This document shows, in pieces, positions 39,085 to 43,353 of a stretch of DNA of 43,353 nt. Both the position numbers and the translations under genes were made by a program. The DNA comes from an uncultured Eubacteriales bacterium (lineage in GTDB: Bacteria > Bacillota > Clostridia > Tissierellales > Peptoniphilaceae). The DNA lies in assembly GCA_902488815.1 (NCBI GenBank), contig CABTXP010000006.1, positions 1-43,353 on the forward strand, given 5' to 3'. The stretch's first letter is position 1. The number at the start of each line of letters is the position of its first letter. Below the pieces are notes generated by a model. That model did not search any database. It was given only the letters and a program-made list of their open reading frames with translations, and had not been told where the DNA came from.

Positions 39085-39669
39085 ATGAACTACAGAAAAT
39101 TGTTAGTTGATTACGGCAATAAACTTTTAGATAGAAATTTGGTGGCAGGCACCAGCGGAAACATAAGCCTTCGAGGCGAGGACGAGGATACTTTTTACAT
39201 CACTCCCTCAGGCCTCGACTATAGAGCCACAAGTGAAAAGGACATTGTAAAAATTCACAAAGACGGCACGCCCTATGACAAATCTCAAAGACCTTCCTCT
39301 GAATGGAGGCTTCACCTTGAGATTTACAAAAATTATCCCGAGTACAATGCCGTTGTCCACACTCATTCTACTTTTGCAACGGCTTTTTCCGTTGCAAGAA
39401 AGGATATTCCCTTAATACTTATTGAGATGAAACCATTTTTAGGTGGCAAAATTAAAGTTGCACCATTTTGCAATGCGGGATCTGCTGAACTTTCAATGTC
39501 GGTAATCCCCTATCTTAAAGATGCCAACTCGTGCCTTATGGCAAATCACGGAGTAGTTTGCTGCGGCAAGGATTTGGATGGCGCATTTTTGTCTGCGGAA
39601 TATGTTGAGGACGCGGCAAAAATTTATTATTACGCATTGAACATCGGCGAGCCGAAAATTATCGGATAA
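39085..39669 (+). CDS. Class II aldolase (FucA/MtnB-like)
   Basis: This 194-residue zinc-dependent aldolase has an N-terminal phosphate-binding signature (GTSGNISLRGEDEDTFYITP) and catalytic E73 (PSSEWRLHLEIY). The zinc ligands are H92, H94 (VVHTHSTFATAF) and H154 (LMANHGVVCC), the same spacing as E. coli FucA. It would cleave a ketose-1-phosphate to DHAP and an aldehyde (lactaldehyde or acetaldehyde-type). With the divergent MtnA-like isomerase it could process 5-deoxy-sugar phosphates from S-adenosylmethionine by-products; this pathway role is inferred. Confidence 0.9.
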   Translation: MNYRKLLVDYGNKLLDRNLVAGTSGNISLRGEDEDTFYITPSGLDYRATSEKDIVKIHKDGTPYDKSQRPSSEWRLHLEIYKNYPEYNAVVHTHSTFATAFSVARKDIPLILIEMKPFLGGKIKVAPFCNAGSAELSMSVIPYLKDANSCLMANHGVVCCGKDLDGAFLSAEYVEDAAKIYYYALNIGEPKIIG

Positions 39670-39670
39670 A

Positions 39671-39711
39671 AAATAACCCCGAAGTCCATTTACCGGATTT
39701 CGGGGATTTAT
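39671..39711. terminator. Bidirectional terminator between aldolase and CoA transferase genes
   Basis: An 11-bp stem (ccccgaagtcc / ggatttcgggg with G-U pairs) has T-rich tails on both sides. The T run is clearest on the minus strand (ttttttatcc-type). It separates two convergent genes. Confidence 0.8.
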
Positions 39712-39714
39712 TAA

Positions 39715-40866
39715 TTACTTAAATACGTCTTTGCATTCAAGTTCTTCTATTTTTTTGTCGTCATAGCCCAATGATTTTAATATTTCTCTGTTGTCGGAGC
39801 CGATTTTTTTGCCTGCAAACTTGTATTCTTGCTTCGTTTCGGAAAATTTAATTGGATTTGCAAATTGTTTTACTTTTTTGCCTGCGACATCTAACTCAAC
39901 GATGAGTTCTCTCTCTTTAATTTGTTCATCTTCCATTAATTCGTTAATGTTAAGCACCGGCTCCACACACGCTTCAACGTCTTTGAAGATTTCCTTCCAT
40001 TCATTTAAAGTTTTTGAAGCAATTTTTTCTTTTACAACTTCTTTTGCAGCAATATCCGTTGCACTTTCAGATTCAATGCCCAAAACTTCACAAAAAGCTG
40101 AATAAAATTTAGGTTCAAGAGCGCCGATACTTAAAAATCTGTCGTCCTTAGTCCTGTAAAAGTCGTATATCGATCCGCCGTTTAAAAGGTCTCCTTCTCT
40201 CGTTGGAAGTACTCCCGTTGCCAAGGCTTCTGTACCCGCCATGCTGTTGTATGGTGTTAAGCTGTCACACATGGAAATGTCTATATATTGACCTTTGCCT
40301 GTCACGCTTCTGTAGTTTACTGCTGCAAGTATGGCGATACAAGCGTTTTGTGCGCCTCCTGCCAAGTCTCCTATTTGCATACCGTAAAGCTTCGGGCCTT
40401 CCGCTTTTGATCCGCTAAATTCCATCATGCCGGATCTGGCAAGATAGTTAATGTCGTGGCTCGGTCTGTCTTTATATGGACCTGTTTGGCCGTAGCCTGA
40501 AATTGAGCAGTAGATAATATTTGGGTTAATCGCCTTTAAATCTTCATAACCAAGGCCTAACTTCTTCATAACTCCCGGTCTGAATTGTTCTACAACTATG
40601 TCGTATTCTTTGACCAACTCTTTTACTATTTCAATGCCTTCCTTTGTCTTTAGATTGAGAGCCAAAGTCTTTTTATTTCTGTTTAGCCACAAAAGATTTG
40701 GAGTTCTTCCGTCGATTTTCGGTCCATCGTCAATGACAAGGTCGTGCTTTGACGGCGATGAAATTTTAATTACATCAGCACCCATGTCTGCAAGAGTCAT
40801 TGTTGCAAATGGTCCCGGTAGTAAAGTTGAAAAGTCCAAAATTTTTAAATTTGATAATGCGTTCAT
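39715..40866 (-). CDS. CaiB/BaiF-type CoA transferase or alpha-methylacyl-CoA racemase
   Basis: This 383-residue family III CoA-transferase fold has ILDFSTLLPGPFATMTLADM, GADVIKIS, and SISGYGQTGPYKDRPSHDIN, then QIGDLAGGAQNACIAILAAV. D167 is the catalytic Asp of the family. The HDINY motif with H137 is also the signature of alpha-methylacyl-CoA racemases, which use a His-Asp pair, so racemase activity is equally likely. No partner acyl-CoA gene lies nearby. The host role is unclear. Confidence 0.85.
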   Translation of the reverse strand: MNALSNLKILDFSTLLPGPFATMTLADMGADVIKISSPSKHDLVIDDGPKIDGRTPNLLWLNRNKKTLALNLKTKEGIEIVKELVKEYDIVVEQFRPGVMKKLGLGYEDLKAINPNIIYCSISGYGQTGPYKDRPSHDINYLARSGMMEFSGSKAEGPKLYGMQIGDLAGGAQNACIAILAAVNYRSVTGKGQYIDISMCDSLTPYNSMAGTEALATGVLPTREGDLLNGGSIYDFYRTKDDRFLSIGALEPKFYSAFCEVLGIESESATDIAAKEVVKEKIASKTLNEWKEIFKDVEACVEPVLNINELMEDEQIKERELIVELDVAGKKVKQFANPIKFSETKQEYKFAGKKIGSDNREILKSLGYDDKKIEELECKDVFK

Positions 40867-40890
40867 TTATTTCCTCCTATTCAAATAAAA

Positions 40891-40923
40891 CAGCAGCCTC
40901 CGACCACAGGTCTAAAGCCGCCG
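40891..40923 (-). terminator. murC terminator
   Basis: On the minus strand a 15-bp stem with several G-U pairs (cggcggctttagacc / ggtcggaggctgctg) and a tiny loop is followed by a T-rich run. It lies directly downstream of the murC stop codon and before the CoA transferase gene. Confidence 0.7.
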
Positions 40924-40932
40924 TAAATTAAC

Positions 40933-42312
40933 TTATTTTATGAGCATTCTGCCTATTTTATAGACGTCTCCTGCTCCCATTGTGACAACAGCATCGTCTT
41001 TTCTCAAATTATTTTCTAAAAATCTTACTATATCTTCAAACCTTTCCATGTAAAAGGCCATTGTATCTCTTTCAGCAATTGCTTGAACCAAGGTCTTGGA
41101 GTGAATATCTCCGTAGTCCTTTTCCCTCGCCGCATATATGTCTGTAATAATTACTACATCTGCCAAAGAAAATGACTTTGAGAAGCCTTCCAAGAGAATT
41201 TTCGTCCTGGTGAATGTGTGGGGTTGGAAAACACAGTAGAGTTTACCCTTTGTGGCGGCTCTTAAAGCCTTTAGGGAAGACTTAATTTCCGTGGGATGGT
41301 GTGCATAGTCGTCCATGACCATGGCTCCGTTTATTTCACCGACTTTTTCAAGCCTTCTGTGAACTCCTGTGTAGCCTTTAATGTTGGAAATAATTTCTTT
41401 AATGTCGATTCCGTTTACATAAGTGGCAGCAATTGCCGCAAGGGAGTTGTAAACATTGTGTTCGCCCATTATGGAAAGCTCAACTTCACCTTTTTTCTCC
41501 CCTTTAATAAAAAGATCATAAACAGGATGACCGAATTGGTCAAAGTGAATATTTTTTGCCATAAAATCCGCGTCGTTTATAATACCGAAAGTAGTTAAGT
41601 GACAATGGTTTACCATTTCCATTTCCTTGGCATAATCATCGTCCTCATTTAAAATCAAGTTATCTTCCGGCCCTAAATTTTTTACATAGCCTCTGAAAGT
41701 ATCCACTATGTGCTCAATATTGTCAAAAAAGTCCAAGTGGTCTTCGTCAATATTAAGAATAATCGCAGTTGTAGGGAAATATTTCAGGACATTGGCCTTG
41801 TATTCGCAAGCTTCAGTCAAAAACAAATCAGTTTTGCCAATCTTGGCATTGCCATGAATGTCGTCCAGCTCTCCCCCAAGTAAAATAGTAGGATCTATGT
41901 CCAAATCTTTAATAATTTCAGCAATCATGGAAGTAGTTGTGGTCTTGCCGTGAGTGCCTGAGACTGCAATTGACTTTTTATAATTTTTCATCAGGCATCC
42001 CAAAAATGTTGCTCTATCCACTATGTCAAGCTTGCGTTTAATAGCGCCTTTAAGCTCTTCATTGTCCAAAGATATGGCGTCTGTATAGACAACCAAGTCC
42101 GCACCTTCCAAGTTGGCATCCACTTGTGTGTTGTAAATAGTGGCACCCAACTCCTTTAAGTTGTCAGTAATGTTGGAAGCCTTTGAATCACTTCCTGAAA
42201 CAGTATAGCCATATGAGAGCAGAATTTTTGCAAGGCCGCTCATACTTATACCGCCGATACCGATGAAGTGAATGTGATTGTAACTGTGTGAATCTATATT
42301 AAAATCTTTCAT
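40933..42312 (-). CDS. murC: UDP-N-acetylmuramate-L-alanine ligase
   Basis: This protein of about 459 residues uses ATP to add L-alanine to UDP-MurNAc in cytoplasmic peptidoglycan synthesis. The ATG at 42312 (MKDFNIDSHSYNHIHFIGIG) follows GGGGAGGAAAA and is preferred over an upstream start 36 bases earlier. Motifs: GIGGISMSGLAKIL for the UDP-sugar site, ATP P-loop SGTHGKTTTTSMI, EACEYKANVLKYFPTTAIIL, NIDEDHLDFF, and DDYAHHPTEIKSSLKALR in the C-terminal domain. All Mur-ligase landmarks are present. Confidence 0.97.
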   Translation of the reverse strand: MKDFNIDSHSYNHIHFIGIGGISMSGLAKILLSYGYTVSGSDSKASNITDNLKELGATIYNTQVDANLEGADLVVYTDAISLDNEELKGAIKRKLDIVDRATFLGCLMKNYKKSIAVSGTHGKTTTTSMIAEIIKDLDIDPTILLGGELDDIHGNAKIGKTDLFLTEACEYKANVLKYFPTTAIILNIDEDHLDFFDNIEHIVDTFRGYVKNLGPEDNLILNEDDDYAKEMEMVNHCHLTTFGIINDADFMAKNIHFDQFGHPVYDLFIKGEKKGEVELSIMGEHNVYNSLAAIAATYVNGIDIKEIISNIKGYTGVHRRLEKVGEINGAMVMDDYAHHPTEIKSSLKALRAATKGKLYCVFQPHTFTRTKILLEGFSKSFSLADVVIITDIYAAREKDYGDIHSKTLVQAIAERDTMAFYMERFEDIVRFLENNLRKDDAVVTMGAGDVYKIGRMLIK

Positions 42313-42445
42313 TTTTCCTCCCCGATAGATTATAACACAATTAGGCAAATAGGGTTAATTTGAGTTAAATGAGAAAAAATTTTTAAATAGGAGTAAATAA
42401 ATTAATATAATCGGGTATAAAAATAATAAGATAGGAGTGGGATAT

Positions 42446-42736
42446 ATGAAAATTACAGACATTAGAGTGGTAGTACTACAAGATAAGGGAAAGCTGAAAG
42501 GCATAGCATCAGTTGCATTTGACGATGCAATAGTAATCCACGACATAAAAATTTTAGACAATGGAGAAGATTGTTTCATTGCAATGCCAAGTCGCAAAGT
42601 CCCCAACGGTCAATACAAAGATATTGCCCATCCGCTGAACCAAGAGACGAGAACTATGATTCAAGAAGCAATACTTGAAAAATATAACCTTGCCGCATCA
42701 GAGCAAGAAGCAACAAAAACCGAAGAAGAAATTTAA
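42446..42736 (+). CDS. spoVG: SpoVG regulatory protein
   Basis: This protein of 96 residues starts at the ATG at 42446 (MKITDIRVVVLQDKGKLKGI), preceded by AGGAGTGGGATAT. GIASVAFDDAIVIHDIKILD, CFIAMPSRKVPNGQYKDIAH and PLNQETRTMIQEAILEKY match the conserved SpoVG fold throughout. SpoVG is a DNA/RNA-binding regulator of cell division, envelope and sporulation genes in Firmicutes. Neighbouring murC in a divergent pair fits its link with wall synthesis. The acidic C-terminal tail is the variable part of the family. Confidence 0.96.
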   Translation: MKITDIRVVVLQDKGKLKGIASVAFDDAIVIHDIKILDNGEDCFIAMPSRKVPNGQYKDIAHPLNQETRTMIQEAILEKYNLAASEQEATKTEEEI

Positions 42737-42750
42737 TAATTATAAGACAG

Positions 42751-42939
42751 TTAACACTTAGATCCCGAAAGGGATCTTTTTTTTGCCATTACAGGTGCTT
42801 GAAATATTGGCTCGTTGGTTCCTCCTTGTCCGTTGGCAAAGGAAATGTCATAGTAGAACTTTTTCCCTAAGTTTTGGAAATACTCTAAGACATCAACTCG
42901 AATTACTTTGTCACTTAGGATATCAACATCAGGATTAAA
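42751..42939 (-). pseudogene. Possible decayed coding remnant
   Basis: A minus-strand frame without any start codon in its first two thirds encodes protein-like text (VDVLEYFQNLGKKFYYDISF, then ANGQGGTNEPIFQAP) before running through the spoVG terminator. A stop at 42940-42942 closes it upstream. I do not recognise the family. It could be a fragment of a lost gene or chance. The rest of the gap (42943-43167) shows no gene, RNA or repeat that I can support. Confidence 0.25.
42761..42784 (+). terminator. spoVG terminator
   Basis: A perfect 6-bp stem gatccc/gggatc closed by a GAAA tetraloop is followed by eight T residues, 25 bp after the spoVG stop codon. Confidence 0.92.
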
Positions 42940-43167
42940 TTATCCTAACTCCATAATTCTGTATAAAAAGTATTTAAAGATCTCATGCTTTGATGCAATT
43001 AGATGATTTATATCCTACTGAATATGTTTCGATTCTACACACACTATTCAAAAAATAATTAAAGGCTTTTAATAAAAAATCCTGACGAATTTTCTTCTTA
43101 TAAACTCACAGGACTTATCTTTTATATTAAATTAATTCTTCCTTATTAAGTGTGTTAAATTTACACC

Positions 43168-43329
43168 TTAAATTATATCCGGCACTTCAATATATTTATA
43201 GTTAATATTTTTTTCATCCTTTTTAAATCTATCTATATATCTGTCCTCCATATAGTCCATCATAAATCTACCGGATCTATTAATATAAATCAGAATCTTA
43301 TCTTTACTTTCTCTATAAGAGCTAATGAG
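43168..43329 (-). CDS. C-terminal end of an unidentified gene, cut by the contig edge
   Basis: An open frame enters from the right edge and ends with TAA at 43168-43170, giving 53 residues (ESKDKILIYINRSGRFMMDY, then MEDRYIDRFKKDEKNINYKY, ending VPDII). The start is missing and only the tail is visible. No domain is recognised. Frame and residue composition look coding, but the family is unknown. Confidence 0.45.
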   Translation of the reverse strand, partial: LISSYRESKDKILIYINRSGRFMMDYMEDRYIDRFKKDEKNINYKYIEVPDII

Positions 43330-43330
43330 A

Positions 43331-43353
43331 AGATCGGAAGAGCACACGTCTGA
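43331..43353. other. Illumina TruSeq adapter sequence (artefact)
   Basis: The last 23 bases match the start of the standard TruSeq read-1 adapter (AGATCGGAAGAGCACACGTC then tga). This is untrimmed library adapter at the contig end, not genomic DNA. True sequence ends at about 43330. Confidence 0.97.

Noticed and set aside
42383..42411. spoVG promoter (TTAAAT-N17-TATAAT)
   Set aside because: The -10 box is good but the -35 is weak in a very AT-rich stretch; not firm enough to list as a feature.

Overview
The window looks like one complete assembly contig from a low-GC Gram-positive anaerobe. Nearly all of it (165-37166) is an intact-looking temperate siphovirus integrated into the 3' end of a tRNA-Leu(GAG) gene. 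AT-rich codon use, strong AGGAGG-type ribosome binding sites, spoVG, and host genes murC, a CaiB-type CoA transferase and an mtnA-like/class II aldolase pair fit the Firmicutes. I lean towards the Peptoniphilus/Anaerococcus-type Tissierellia, but this is inference from gene style and not a proven identification. The contig starts inside a tRNA-Phe gene and ends in 23 bases identical to the Illumina TruSeq adapter, so neither edge is biological.

Layout. 1-183: truncated tRNA-Phe, terminator, complete tRNA-Leu. The 20-bp att core (165-184) is repeated exactly at 37147-37166, and multi-copy integrase arm-site candidates lie just inside both prophage ends. 375-1932: an accessory ('moron') region with a five-gene minus-strand operon behind a consensus promoter that contains an inverted-repeat operator, plus two possible plus-strand small RNAs. 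1961-3871: lysis genes (holin and an unusual three-part endolysin). 3876-13547: tail tip, baseplate, fibre and tape measure. 13561-17487: tail chaperones with a -1 frameshift site, major tail protein, head-tail connectors and capsid. 17490-21353: capsid protease, portal and terminase, followed by a possible cos site and an HNH endonuclease. 22048-24962: an ArpU-like late regulator, a homing endonuclease, an SNF2 helicase and a VRR-NUC nuclease. 24963-25308: a gene-free stretch with seven iteron-like repeats, the best candidate for the replication origin. 25309-32130: primase/helicase, family A polymerase, ssDNA-binding-type protein and Cas4-like nuclease. 32174-34449: early genes, an excisionase-like HTH and Cro. 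34607-37067, plus strand: CI/LexA-like repressor, an unknown membrane protein and the integrase.

Right of the prophage lie the original tRNA-Leu terminator, a DinJ-YafQ toxin-antitoxin pair, a second diverged copy of that terminator, then divergent mtnA-like and aldolase genes, a CoA transferase, murC and spoVG.

How it works together: CI and Cro act on a compact divergent control region. Early minus-strand transcription makes the replication proteins and then the ArpU-like activator, a terminator at 21865-21888 separates early from late genes, and late transcription runs through packaging, head, tail and lysis to the holin terminator. The moron operon and the cI operon are the parts most likely to be expressed in the lysogen. 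One structural gene, the HK97-gp10-type connector (15096-15494), has an in-frame TAA, so the prophage may be defective despite its complete gene set.
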